A DNA stretch of 64,000 bases from an uncultured Lachnospiraceae bacterium (GTDB lineage: Bacteria; Bacillota; Clostridia; Lachnospirales; Lachnospiraceae). Positions 41,993 through 50,376 of this stretch are shown one piece after another (the first letter of the stretch is position 1; every line of letters begins with the position of its first letter). A program made the position numbers and the translations under genes. The stretch is from the NCBI GenBank assembly GCA_902476265.1, contig CABSCP010000004.1, forward strand, positions 90,748-154,747, given 5' to 3'. The notes under the pieces were generated by a model. It ran no database searches, was not told the origin of the DNA, and was given only the letters and a program-made list of their open reading frames with translations.

Positions 41993-43966
41993 CTACTCTG
42001 CGGCCGCTCTCTTTCTGCTCTTTTCCCGGAGGGTTTCCGCATAGCATTTGTCGCAGACCCGGTAGGTGGCCCCCAGAGGGAGCAGTGCGCCGCAGTACTG
42101 GCATTTCCGGATATACTCCTTTTTGTCTTTCGTCAGATACCGCATGATGGTTTCTTCCGTTTTTTCCCGTTCCCGGTCCAGCCGCTCTGTATCAATATTT
42201 TTGCCCAGCCGCACCGAAAACTGGTAATAGAGATCCAGCATTTTGTAAAAAGTTTCATAGCGCAGCAAGCCGGAATCGCTGCACATGATCAGGGAAGGAA
42301 AATGAAGGGCCACATCCGCCGTATAGGTCTTGCAGTAATACAGCCAAAGGGCCACAATGTCCCTGTTTTTGATATCGATGGAACAGGTCAGCATCCGGTA
42401 GAGCAGATGCTTGTCCTCAAAACCGTCAATTTCCTTTCGGTCTTTATAAGCCTTTTCATATAAAAACATCACTTCCTCGATGCTGATCTTTTCAAAGGGA
42501 GGTTCCGTCTCCACGGACTTCCAGATTTTTAAAACCGCATCCAGGGGTTCGTCCATATCCAGAAGCACCTGAGGAAAGCCCAGGCTCACCTGGGATACAT
42601 CCGGCTCCGTTTCCTCAAACCGGCTGCGGATATAGGCAAGCCCTTCTTCCCCTACCGCGCTGACTTTTCCCGTGTCATAGATGCCAAACCTTCCGGCCCG
42701 CCCCGCGATCTGCTTGATTTCCGCCGGCAGCAGCGGTCTGGTGCTCTTTCCGTCATATTTATCCGTGTGAACGAAAACGATCCGTCTGACGGGCAGGTTC
42801 AATCCCATGCCGATGGCATCTGTGGAAACCACAACCTTTGTCTTTTTTTCCGAAAAAAGGCGGATCTGGCGGCGGCGGATTTCCGGCGGAAGGCTTCCGT
42901 AAATGACACTGGCCTTGATTCCTTTTCTCTCCAGGCGGCCGGCGATATCCAGCACCGCCCTTTTGGTGAAAACGATCAGGGCATCCCCTTCCTGTACGTC
43001 ATCCGGGAACCGGAAAGCTTCCTCTTCGCAAATCAGCTCCGTTTTCCGTTCATATCTGTGGATCTCACAGGTATCCCCGCACAATGCGATCAGATGGGTG
43101 ATCACCTTTTCCGCCGCCGGACTCATGCACACATGGACTTCCCGGGCCTGTACGCCCAAAACCGCTCTGGTCCAGGAATGGCCCCGGTCCGGATCCGCAA
43201 TCATCTGAGCTTCGTCGATGACCGCAATATCATATTTCTGTTCAATATCCAGCATTTCTATGGTGGAAGAAATGATCCTGCTGTTCTCTTCATAAATGCG
43301 CTCCTCCCCTGTGAGCATGGTACAGGGGATCTGCGATTCCTTCATTTTTTCATACACCTCCAGCGCCAGCAGACGCAGAGGCCCCAGATAGACTCCGTTT
43401 TCCGCTTCCCGCAGCCGCTCCAGCGCCTGATAAGTCTTTCCGCAGTTGGTGGGACCGATATGAAGGATGAATTTCCGCTGCATGTTCAGCGCCTGAGGGA
43501 ACTCCGTTTCCGGCCGTACCGGGACCATATCGATGATCTGGCTTTTGATCCCTGATTCCGCAAAGCTTTTGCAAAGGCTTTTTAAACTTCTTTTGCAGAT
43601 TTCAAAAGGTTTTTCCCGCCGGAGAAATTCCAGGAATTTTACGGTGACCAATTCCTGTTCCTCCGCCTTTATTCCCGCCAGATCCAGTCTCACCAGCTCC
43701 GGCATGAGCAGATCCCGGATTTCCATAATCGCGAACTGATTGTCCAGCTTCAGCGCGTAATAGGCCAGATTCCTGAGCTGCCTGTGGTATTCCTCCAGAT
43801 GAGGCTGACTGAGTTTGGTGACTCTGACGTTCCTCATTTCCTCCAGCAGACGCCCGATCCGCTGCTCGTAATTTTTTCTTCCTTCATTGTTTTTCTTCTT
43901 TAAGGAAAGGGCGCATTCCTTATACTGTGAATAATAAAATTGAACCAGTTTTTCCTTTTGTACCAT
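41993..43966 (-). CDS. SUV3-like DExH-box RNA helicase with zinc ribbon
   Basis: 657 residues. An N-terminal helical region (1-160) is followed by Walker A GPTNCGKTY at 171-179, motif II DEAQ at 251-254, VFTKRAVLDIAGRLERKGIKASVIYGSLPP, STDAIGMGLNLPVRRIVF and QIAGRAGRFG, matching the Suv3 family first known from mitochondria. The C-terminus has CQYCG ... CDKC, a zinc ribbon not part of classical Suv3. In mitochondria Suv3 unwinds RNA for degradation. It is 29 bp upstream of sbcD and may be co-transcribed with the DNA-repair genes. Confidence 0.88.
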   Translation of the reverse strand: MVQKEKLVQFYYSQYKECALSLKKKNNEGRKNYEQRIGRLLEEMRNVRVTKLSQPHLEEYHRQLRNLAYYALKLDNQFAIMEIRDLLMPELVRLDLAGIKAEEQELVTVKFLEFLRREKPFEICKRSLKSLCKSFAESGIKSQIIDMVPVRPETEFPQALNMQRKFILHIGPTNCGKTYQALERLREAENGVYLGPLRLLALEVYEKMKESQIPCTMLTGEERIYEENSRIISSTIEMLDIEQKYDIAVIDEAQMIADPDRGHSWTRAVLGVQAREVHVCMSPAAEKVITHLIALCGDTCEIHRYERKTELICEEEAFRFPDDVQEGDALIVFTKRAVLDIAGRLERKGIKASVIYGSLPPEIRRRQIRLFSEKKTKVVVSTDAIGMGLNLPVRRIVFVHTDKYDGKSTRPLLPAEIKQIAGRAGRFGIYDTGKVSAVGEEGLAYIRSRFEETEPDVSQVSLGFPQVLLDMDEPLDAVLKIWKSVETEPPFEKISIEEVMFLYEKAYKDRKEIDGFEDKHLLYRMLTCSIDIKNRDIVALWLYYCKTYTADVALHFPSLIMCSDSGLLRYETFYKMLDLYYQFSVRLGKNIDTERLDREREKTEETIMRYLTKDKKEYIRKCQYCGALLPLGATYRVCDKCYAETLREKSRKRAAAE

Positions 43967-44032
43967 AAACTTACTTCCAACCTGCCGCCGTAATGGCCTC
44001 TTTCTTCTATTTCGCTGTCCGGTTCCCCGGGC

Positions 44033-44302
44033 TTACTTTCTTTCCGTGACCTTTACATGCACCGTATCGCCGGGCTGTCTGCCGATCTGCGCCCGGATGT
44101 CCTTGCGCAGTCCCAGAATATGACACGGTGTTCCCATCCGCACAATGCTCCCGTCGTAAGGTACGCCGTCAAACTCTGCGTGTACCTTCACCCTGCCTTT
44201 TCCAAACTCCTGCTTCACATCGAAGGGAATTTCCACGTATGCCCCATCAATATCCGGCACCTTTTGGATCACGGCATCAAATTCATAAACCTTTTCATTC
44301 AT
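44033..44302 (-). CDS. DUF1905 protein
   Basis: 89 residues from ATG 44302, whose ATGA overlaps the stop of the GNAT gene; an ATG two codons earlier (44308) is also possible. Reads YEFDAVIQKVPDIDGAYVEIPFDV and ends GDTVHVKVTERK, a small beta-barrel domain (DUF1905) of unknown function that may bind a ligand. Coupled to the acetyltransferase. Confidence 0.85.
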   Translation of the reverse strand: MNEKVYEFDAVIQKVPDIDGAYVEIPFDVKQEFGKGRVKVHAEFDGVPYDGSIVRMGTPCHILGLRKDIRAQIGRQPGDTVHVKVTERK

Positions 44303-45252
44303 TCCCATATCTCCGTTCCTTTTCCTATCATACATTCTTCCCGCTCTATTTTCAAACCAATCCACACATCTTCGGCAAATTTCATCTCTTTATCCACATG
44401 AAAACCCAGTTTTTCACACAGTCTGAGGGATTTTTTATTCTCCCGGTGCACCACCGCTCTGACGGCGGGAAGTTCCAGTTCTTCAAACCCATACCGCAGG
44501 ACACCCCGGCAGGCCTCCAGCGCATATCCCTTTCCCCGAAACGCAGGGGCTATGGCAAATCCCAGTTCCGGCTCTGCACAGCCCTCCCGGACCTGAAGCC
44601 CGGCGCGGCCCACTGCCTGTCCGGTTTCCTTCTCCGATACCATCCAGATGCCAAACCCGTAGAAGCCGTACATGCCGCGGATATATTCCCGTATTTTTCC
44701 CAGCTCCACCGTCCGGTCCTCCTGGAGCCCTTCCGGGAAAAACCGGCTGTCCTCCTCCCTGTGAATCTCATATAAGGCATCCAGATCTACTTCCGTCATT
44801 TCCCGCAGAGAAAGCCGCCGGGTATCCAGGATATGCCAGGGCAGCCCTTTATGGCGCTGCCACACCCGATACAGATATGCGGTGGGAATCTCGTGGAAAT
44901 AACGCGCTTCGGAGCCGTTGTGATTTCCGCCTTCCGGGCTGCCGCTGTCAATAAAGGCATCTTCTTCGATCTCCACGCAATAAGGAATCTGCGGCACCCA
45001 CGGCCTTCCGTTTCCCGGGGTCAAAACAAACACCACACATTCGCCTTTCTCCCGAAGCCTTACAGCCTCCTGAGGTTCATCCGTCAGCCACAGGGAAAAG
45101 CCGCTGTTTTCTTCCTTCTGTGCGTCTGCTATTTTCCCATCGCCGGCCCCCATATCGCAGAACTCCGCCCAATTCAGATGTTTCGTCACAGTTTCTTCCC
45201 CTTTTAAGTAAAATTTCCTTCTCACCGTCTTTACGCCCGGCGTTTTTTCCAT
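44299..45252 (-). CDS. Two-part protein with C-terminal GNAT acetyltransferase
   Basis: 317 residues. The last 170 residues are a RimJ/RimL-like GNAT domain (LSLREMTEVDLDALYEIH, ELGFAIAPAFRGKGYALEA, HRENKKSLRLCEKLGFH). The first 140 residues (AEFCDMGAGDGKIADAQKEENSGFSLWLTDEPQEAVRLREKGECVV) resemble the N-terminal part found in Firmicutes GNAT proteins of this length but have no assigned role. Operon with the DUF1905 gene. Confidence 0.85.
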   Translation of the reverse strand: MEKTPGVKTVRRKFYLKGEETVTKHLNWAEFCDMGAGDGKIADAQKEENSGFSLWLTDEPQEAVRLREKGECVVFVLTPGNGRPWVPQIPYCVEIEEDAFIDSGSPEGGNHNGSEARYFHEIPTAYLYRVWQRHKGLPWHILDTRRLSLREMTEVDLDALYEIHREEDSRFFPEGLQEDRTVELGKIREYIRGMYGFYGFGIWMVSEKETGQAVGRAGLQVREGCAEPELGFAIAPAFRGKGYALEACRGVLRYGFEELELPAVRAVVHRENKKSLRLCEKLGFHVDKEMKFAEDVWIGLKIEREECMIGKGTEIWE

Positions 45253-45294
45253 TACAATAAGAACCAGATGTTTTTCTACTCATAATGTCGCATG

Positions 45295-45373
45295 CAAAAG
45301 CCCGTATGAGACAATTGGATGACAGGCATCCTTCGTGCAGTCTGTCAGGCGTATTGTATAAGGCGGGCTTTTG
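45295..45373. repeat. Long-range inverted repeat in divergent promoter region
   Basis: CAAAAGCCCG (45295-45304) and CGGGCTTTTG (45364-45373), 10 bp perfect, enclosing TGACAG (45320-45325) / CTGTCA (45342-45347). The 79-nt segment can fold as one long interrupted hairpin. It lies between divergent genes and its right arm overlaps the -35 of the cyclophilin gene. Confidence 0.5.
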
Positions 45374-45400
45374 ACTCTGACATTACCATCATAATATATT
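45371..45400 (+). promoter_or_regulatory. Likely promoter of the cyclophilin gene
   Basis: TTGACT (45371-45376), 18 bp, TATATT (45395-45400), 27 bp before the ATG, with AAAGGAAG as ribosome binding site. Confidence 0.5.
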
Positions 45401-45426
45401 TGAAAAAAGAAAGGAAGTTTTTTATT

Positions 45427-45957
45427 ATGGCAAACAATCCGATTGTAACAATTACCATGGAAAACGGCGATGTGATGAAGGCGGAACTCTACCCGGAAAT
45501 CGCTCCGGAATCCGTAAATAACTTCATCAGCCTGATCAACAAAAAGTTTTATGACGGCGTCATTTTCCATCGCGTTATTAAAGGCTTTATGATCCAGGGC
45601 GGCGATCCGGAAGGCACCGGCTGCGGCGGTCCCGGCTACAGCATCAAAGGTGAATTTTCTTCGAACGGCTTTGTAAACAACTTAAAGCACACAAAAGGCG
45701 TTCTTTCCATGGCGCGCACTATGGTCCCTGACTCCGCCGGCAGCCAGTTCTTCATTATGCATGAAGATTCTCCCCATTTAGACGGGCAGTATGCGGCTTT
45801 CGGCAAAATCATCGAAGGTCTGGATGTAGTGGATGCGATCGCGGAAACCAAAACAGACTTTTCGGACAGGCCCAAAAAAGAGCAGAAGATCAAAACCATG
45901 ACGGTGGATACCTTCGGCGTGACTTATCCGGAACCTGAGAAACTGGCAGAAAGATAA
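45427..45957 (+). CDS. Cyclophilin-type peptidyl-prolyl isomerase
   Basis: 176 residues from ATG 45427 (MANNPIVTITMENGDVMKAELYPE); the open frame extends upstream without a start signal. Contains FHRVIKGFMIQGGDPEGTGCGGPGY, SMARTMVPDSAGSQFFIMH, and AAFGKIIEGLDVVD. No signal peptide, so cytosolic. The catalytic Arg in FHR and the QFF box are intact. A terminator follows at 45977. Confidence 0.95.
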   Translation: MANNPIVTITMENGDVMKAELYPEIAPESVNNFISLINKKFYDGVIFHRVIKGFMIQGGDPEGTGCGGPGYSIKGEFSSNGFVNNLKHTKGVLSMARTMVPDSAGSQFFIMHEDSPHLDGQYAAFGKIIEGLDVVDAIAETKTDFSDRPKKEQKIKTMTVDTFGVTYPEPEKLAER

Positions 45958-45976
45958 CGAAATACGATCATTGGCG

Positions 45977-46010
45977 GAAGCGGTACTATGAGCAGGTGCC
46001 GCTTCTTTTC
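45977..46010 (+). terminator. Terminator after the cyclophilin gene
   Basis: GAAGCGG (45977-45983) / CCGCTTC (45999-46005) followed by TTTTCC. Confidence 0.7.
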
Positions 46011-46054
46011 CTTCCGGAAGAATATTCGGAAGCATTTATCAGGAGGATAATGAG

Positions 46055-46657
46055 ATGACAGCTTTTGTGAGTGAACTGATCAGCAGTGTGATGCAAATTG
46101 TGATATTTGCTTTGATTCCTTTTCTATGGTGGCTCATTACCGCCCGGAAAAAAACCGGATTTCTGCGCTGGATCGGGCTGAAATGGGACAAAAAGAAAAG
46201 GCATCCCGGCATTCTTTTCTGGATTGCAGGCGCCTTTCTTGGATTTTGGCTGATTGGGGAGTTTAGCTTATACGCACTCAAAGATATTCCTACCGCCGCT
46301 TCCGCGTTCTCGGGGGAAGGGATTGCCGCGGTTCCCGCCATTTTGGTATATGCCGTTTTTCACACCGCTCTGTCGGAAGAGCTTTTGTTCAGAGGGTTTC
46401 TGCTGAAACGACTCTCCGGGAAATTCGGATTTTTGGCGGGGAACACGGTACAGGCCCTGCTTTTCGGCCTGCTCCACGGAGCCATGTTTTTATCAGAAGC
46501 CGGCATCCTGAAATCCATCCTTCTGGTAACTTTTACGGGCGCCATTGCCTGGGCGATGGGATATATCAATGAGAAGAAGGCCGACGGGTCAATTTATCCC
46601 AGTTGGATCATACACGGGCTCACCAACATTCTTACCGGAATCCTCTCCGCTTTTTAA
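46055..46657 (+). CDS. CPBP-family intramembrane metalloprotease
   Basis: 200 residues with about six hydrophobic segments. Motif 1 EELLFRGFLLKR and motif 2 FGLLHGAMFL, plus HGLTN near the end, are the signature of CAAX-prenyl-protease/bacteriocin-processing (Abi/CPBP) membrane proteases. AGGAGG precedes the ATG. Its role is unknown; several relatives serve in bacteriocin self-protection. No bacteriocin gene is nearby. Confidence 0.9.
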   Translation: MTAFVSELISSVMQIVIFALIPFLWWLITARKKTGFLRWIGLKWDKKKRHPGILFWIAGAFLGFWLIGEFSLYALKDIPTAASAFSGEGIAAVPAILVYAVFHTALSEELLFRGFLLKRLSGKFGFLAGNTVQALLFGLLHGAMFLSEAGILKSILLVTFTGAIAWAMGYINEKKADGSIYPSWIIHGLTNILTGILSAF

Positions 46658-46671
46658 GAGGATTCTTCTTT
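46638..46671 (+). terminator. Terminator overlapping the CPBP stop codon
   Basis: GAATCCTCT (46638-46646) / AGAGGATTC (46657-46665), then TTCTTT. Confidence 0.7.
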
Positions 46672-46717
46672 AACCTTATGGAAGAAACGTTCGGCCGATT
46701 CCTGCTGGAATGCCTGG

Positions 46718-46766
46718 CGGCAGTTTTGAAACAGATGTTTCAAACTGCCGCTTTCTTTTTTTTCTG
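46718..46766 (+). terminator. Second terminator before the BlaI operon
   Basis: CGGCAGTTTTGAAAC / GTTTCAAACTGCCG (one bulge) followed by CTTTCTTTTTTTT, a strong insulating terminator just upstream of the regulated promoter. Confidence 0.8.
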
Positions 46767-46825
46767 TTGACTTTTTGTTCTATTGTGATAGAATGAAGTC
46801 AGAACACGATTCTATTGCAATAGAA
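46767..46825 (+). promoter_or_regulatory. BlaI-type promoter with two operators
   Basis: -35 TTGACT (46767-46772) and -10 TAGAAT (46789-46794), 16 bp apart. Two 16-bp palindromes lie over and after it: TTCTATTGTGATAGAA (46778-46793) covers the -10 and spacer, TTCTATTGCAATAGAA (46810-46825) is a perfect palindrome near the transcript start. A BlaI dimer bound to either would block transcription. Confidence 0.82.
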
Positions 46826-46849
46826 CGGTAAGGAAAGGAGATCTTCCAT

Positions 46850-47206
46850 ATGGAAAAATTATTTGATTCCGAACGCCGGGTCATGGAATGCCTTTGGGAT
46901 AACGGCGACCTGACCGCCAAAGAGTTGGCTGTCCTGCTCGGCTCCCAGGTGGGGTGGAGTAAAACCACCACCTATACCGTCATTAAAAAATGTGTGGAAA
47001 AAGGCGTGATCCAACGCTCCGATCCGGGGTTTATGTGCCATGCACTGCTCACCCGCAGCGAAGTGGCACAGAGGGAAACCGACGACCTGATCCAGCGCAA
47101 TTTTGCGGGACATGCCGACCGGCTGGTGGCCTCTCTGCTGGACAGCCGCAAGCTTTCCGAGAAAGAAATCGCACAGCTGAAACAGATGATTGAAAACTGG
47201 AGGTGA
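46850..47206 (+). CDS. BlaI/MecI-family repressor
   Basis: 118 residues. Winged helix (ERRVMECLWDNGDLTAKELAVLLG, KTTTYTVIKKCVEKGVIQR) followed by a helical dimer domain. In the family the repressor is cleaved or released when the partner M56 protease senses a signal; the usual cleavage region (an NF dipeptide, here QRNFAGHADRLV) is present. Binds the two upstream palindromes by inference. Followed after 4 bp by the M56 gene. Confidence 0.93.
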   Translation: MEKLFDSERRVMECLWDNGDLTAKELAVLLGSQVGWSKTTTYTVIKKCVEKGVIQRSDPGFMCHALLTRSEVAQRETDDLIQRNFAGHADRLVASLLDSRKLSEKEIAQLKQMIENWR

Positions 47207-47210
47207 TGTC

Positions 47211-48848
47211 ATGCTGTCTTTGCTTCAAATGAGCCTGACCGGCGCTGTCCTCATCACGGTCGTCATCGTTATAAGAGCGCTGGCAATCAACCGGATGCCG
47301 AAAAAGGCCTTCCTGTTCCTTTGGGCCGCCGCTCTTCTCAGGCTGCTTGTGCCCTTCCGGCTCGTTTCCCCCATCAGTATTTACCGGGCCGCCCATGCCC
47401 TGCTTTCCGTCAGTGCCGATAAAGCCCTGTTCCCCGCTGTCGATGCGCCTCTTTTTCCCTCCGGCAACCTCGTGGTCCCATCCGATGCCGGGCCAGACAG
47501 TCCTGCAGGTTTTGCGCCGCATGTCCAACCGTTCTTTCTGCTCTGGTTCGTCATCGCGGTTACGGCGGCTCTGGCTTTTTTGATCACCCATCTGAAAAGC
47601 CGGCGGATTTACAGGACTTCTCTCCCTCTGGAGCTGCCTTTTATCAAATCCTGGGCAGAAGCGCACCGGCTGCGCCGTCCGGTGCAGTTTCGATATACCG
47701 ACCGGCTGGAAGCGCCCCTCACCTATGGGATTTTATGGCCGGTGATCCTGCTTCCCAAAAATCTGGACTGGGAGGATACGGAAACTTTGGGCTTCATCCT
47801 GACTCATGAAATGGCGCACATCCGCCGATTTGATACTCTGACAAAATGGATTCTGGCCGCGGCCCTCTGCCTCCACTGGTTCAACCCTTTCGTCTGGGCT
47901 ATGTACATTCTGGCGAACCGGGACCTGGAACTGGCCTGTGATGAAACGGTGCTGCGCCGTTACGGCCTCACACAGAAATCATCCTACGCCCTGGCCCTTG
48001 TGGGCATGGAAGAGCACCGCAGCCGTCCCGCCCCTCTCGCCAGCGGGTTTTCCAGAAATGCGCTGAAGGAACGTATCACAGCCATCATGACCTCCCGGAG
48101 AATCACCCCGGCTGCCATGGCTGCCGCCGTGCTGGTCACCGGCCTGACCGTAGGGGTGTTCGCAACCTCTGCTCCCGCAGACCCTGTATCGGCCAAAACC
48201 GCAAGCCTGGCGGAAAGGTCCCCCGAAACGACGCCTTCCGACTACACGGAACCCTATGCGTTTCCTTCCTCCGGCGAAGAACAAATCCCTGACTATTCCG
48301 GGGAGGATTATGAACGCCTGATTGCGGCCCTTGTTCTGCCCGGATGGGAAAAAATGTCCATTTCCGAATTTAACCGGCGCACCCATGCAGTCCTGAGCGA
48401 GGAAGGCGATATCTTCCTCCTCTATGACCGGGTAGTCAGCTCCCTGCCAGACAATGATCCCTATGCTTCCTATTTAAAAAATACCGTCCGTTTTTCCCAG
48501 GCTGAATACAGCACCCGCCAGGAAGAAGTCTATTCCGGAAAACGCCGGGACCCGGAATGCAGTTCGTTCTATGAAAACATCCCGGAATACCGGGAAGATT
48601 CGCCCCATGCCTTTTCCATGGCAGAATACCGCTTTTCCTACCGCATTCTGGATCAGGATACGCTGACGGTAGAAGAACGGGATGCTTTTCTGGCGCAGAT
48701 TCTAAACAATGCAACTGCCTTTCTGCAAAAGAACGCCCAAAATCCCCTGACCCAAAAGGAGTTTGAAGACGCGCTGCAAAAAATCGGGAAAGCGGCCTCA
48801 ACCGAACATATCACCTTCACCGGATGCAAAATTGACGGCTTTCTTTAA
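47211..48848 (+). CDS. BlaR1/M56-type sensor metalloprotease with novel sensor domain
   Basis: 545 residues from ATG 47211 (GGAGGTGATG). Four membrane segments are spread over residues 1-320; the cytoplasmic zinc protease has H199-E-M-A-H203 and downstream LACDETVLRRYG. In BlaR1 a penicillin-binding domain follows the last membrane segment; here residues about 365-545 instead form a domain (MSISEFNRRTHAVL, SLPDNDPYASYL, YRILDQDTLTVEERDAFL, FTGCKIDGF) that recurs twice in the adjacent lipoprotein. So it probably does not sense beta-lactams. The trigger is unknown. Confidence 0.88.
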   Translation: MLSLLQMSLTGAVLITVVIVIRALAINRMPKKAFLFLWAAALLRLLVPFRLVSPISIYRAAHALLSVSADKALFPAVDAPLFPSGNLVVPSDAGPDSPAGFAPHVQPFFLLWFVIAVTAALAFLITHLKSRRIYRTSLPLELPFIKSWAEAHRLRRPVQFRYTDRLEAPLTYGILWPVILLPKNLDWEDTETLGFILTHEMAHIRRFDTLTKWILAAALCLHWFNPFVWAMYILANRDLELACDETVLRRYGLTQKSSYALALVGMEEHRSRPAPLASGFSRNALKERITAIMTSRRITPAAMAAAVLVTGLTVGVFATSAPADPVSAKTASLAERSPETTPSDYTEPYAFPSSGEEQIPDYSGEDYERLIAALVLPGWEKMSISEFNRRTHAVLSEEGDIFLLYDRVVSSLPDNDPYASYLKNTVRFSQAEYSTRQEEVYSGKRRDPECSSFYENIPEYREDSPHAFSMAEYRFSYRILDQDTLTVEERDAFLAQILNNATAFLQKNAQNPLTQKEFEDALQKIGKAASTEHITFTGCKIDGFL

Positions 48849-48881
48849 AACCTGTCATTTTTATGACAAAGAAAGGAAATT

Positions 48882-50372
48882 ATGATGAATAAAAAATCAG
48901 GAAATTTTAAAATGATCACTGCACTTTCTATTTCCGCGCTGCTGCTTATGACCGCCTGCTCTTCCTCTCAAAATGTGCCTTTGACGGCCCCCGAAGAATC
49001 CGTGTCCGCTCCCGATTCTTCCGCCGCCTCCACAGAATCTGTTCTGGATTCCAAACAGGCTTCGGAACAATCTCTTCCCGCTTCCTCCACCGGAATCGTA
49101 CATCTTGCTGCAAACTGGCAGTCCGATCCTGCCGTCTATACGGATGCCGATTATGCGCTGGCACTGTCCTTTCAAACAGAGGGATGTTTGGAACAGAGTG
49201 TGGAAACCTTTGACAAAAACTTTATGGACTGGGAAAACGAGGATGCCTATCACCGCGTGGAAGATGCCATGACCCGGCTATGCTCCTCCCTTCCCGAAAA
49301 TGATCCCAATGCCTCCTTCATTTTCGGCACTCTGGTCAATTCCTGGGAATCCTGCCAGAAAAAGCATTATCAGACCTGCGGCAGGGAAACCATGCTGCAG
49401 CACAACGGCTGGGCCGCTTTGGAAACCTACGGGGATATTTATGGGGATTCTGTCCTTTTATCCGGGGCCTACGCCGAATTTGGTTTCAACTATCAAATAC
49501 CGGATGAAAAAACGCTCACTGTGGGTGAACGGGATACCCTTCTTGCCGCTGTCCGGGACGGATTGAAACAATATCTGGAAAATGCCTCTCGCGAAGAGCT
49601 TGCGGACATAACAGAAATGGAAACGGCTCTGAAAAAAGAATTGAAGCGCCTACTGTCGGCGCCGGACAATAAGATCGTATGGGGACAGGAATGCAGCCTT
49701 TCTTATCGCCGGAACGCCCCCTATGAAATCGAATCGGCACTCTATGCTGCCCAAAATAACGCACAAAGTACCGATTCCCTCAATTATCAGTCCTGCTACG
49801 ATCTGGTGCTTACCACCCTGCCGCCGGACCGATGCATGTCCATGAGTGTGGCGGAGTTTGACCGGCTGGTAAACACGGCCTGGCAGACCGATGACAGTCG
49901 TATGGACAGTTTCCCTGCCGCCTGGGAAGTTGTCGTTAATTCACTGCCCGAAACAGACCCTCATTTTTCTTTTTTCCACACCACACTTCCGGCCGCCCTT
50001 GCAGAGTATCAGGCCAGGGCCCAAAGTGTCTACACACAGACCCAGGCAGATCCCTCTCATTCCGGCCGGCTTTTTGCCACGCTGAAAGAAGATGTGTTCG
50101 GCGATGCTCTGACCGTCGCACAAGTCTCCGCCGACTACTCTCTTTCTTACCGTATTTTGGACGCCGACAAGCTCACCGTGCAGGAACGGGACCGCTTTTT
50201 TACCGAAACGGAAACCAAAGCACAAAATCTCCTCACAGAAAAGCTGAAAACCGGAACCGTAAAGGAAGCTGATGTCAAAAACGCGCTGGAAACCGCCGGA
50301 AAAGAATCCGGCAGCAGCCTGATTTCATTCATCGAATGTGAAATTGACTTCTTTGAAATACAAATCGAATAA
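48882..50372 (+). CDS. Lipoprotein with two copies of the M56 sensor-type domain
   Basis: 496 residues. Signal peptide with lipobox LLMTAC, lipid-modified Cys26, then a Ser/Ala-rich linker to about residue 80. Two repeats follow (about 85-275 and 290-496), each with a YALALSF/ MSVAEFDRLV-like start, SLPENDPNASFIFGTL / SLPETDPHFSFFHTTL, and YQIPDEKTLTVGERDTLL / YRILDADKLTVQERDRFF; the second ends SFIECEIDFF, matching the end of the upstream sensor protein. AAAGGAAA lies before the start. Same operon as the BlaI and M56 genes. I do not recognise the domain. Confidence 0.8.
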   Translation: MMNKKSGNFKMITALSISALLLMTACSSSQNVPLTAPEESVSAPDSSAASTESVLDSKQASEQSLPASSTGIVHLAANWQSDPAVYTDADYALALSFQTEGCLEQSVETFDKNFMDWENEDAYHRVEDAMTRLCSSLPENDPNASFIFGTLVNSWESCQKKHYQTCGRETMLQHNGWAALETYGDIYGDSVLLSGAYAEFGFNYQIPDEKTLTVGERDTLLAAVRDGLKQYLENASREELADITEMETALKKELKRLLSAPDNKIVWGQECSLSYRRNAPYEIESALYAAQNNAQSTDSLNYQSCYDLVLTTLPPDRCMSMSVAEFDRLVNTAWQTDDSRMDSFPAAWEVVVNSLPETDPHFSFFHTTLPAALAEYQARAQSVYTQTQADPSHSGRLFATLKEDVFGDALTVAQVSADYSLSYRILDADKLTVQERDRFFTETETKAQNLLTEKLKTGTVKEADVKNALETAGKESGSSLISFIECEIDFFEIQIE

Positions 50373-50376
50373 TCTC

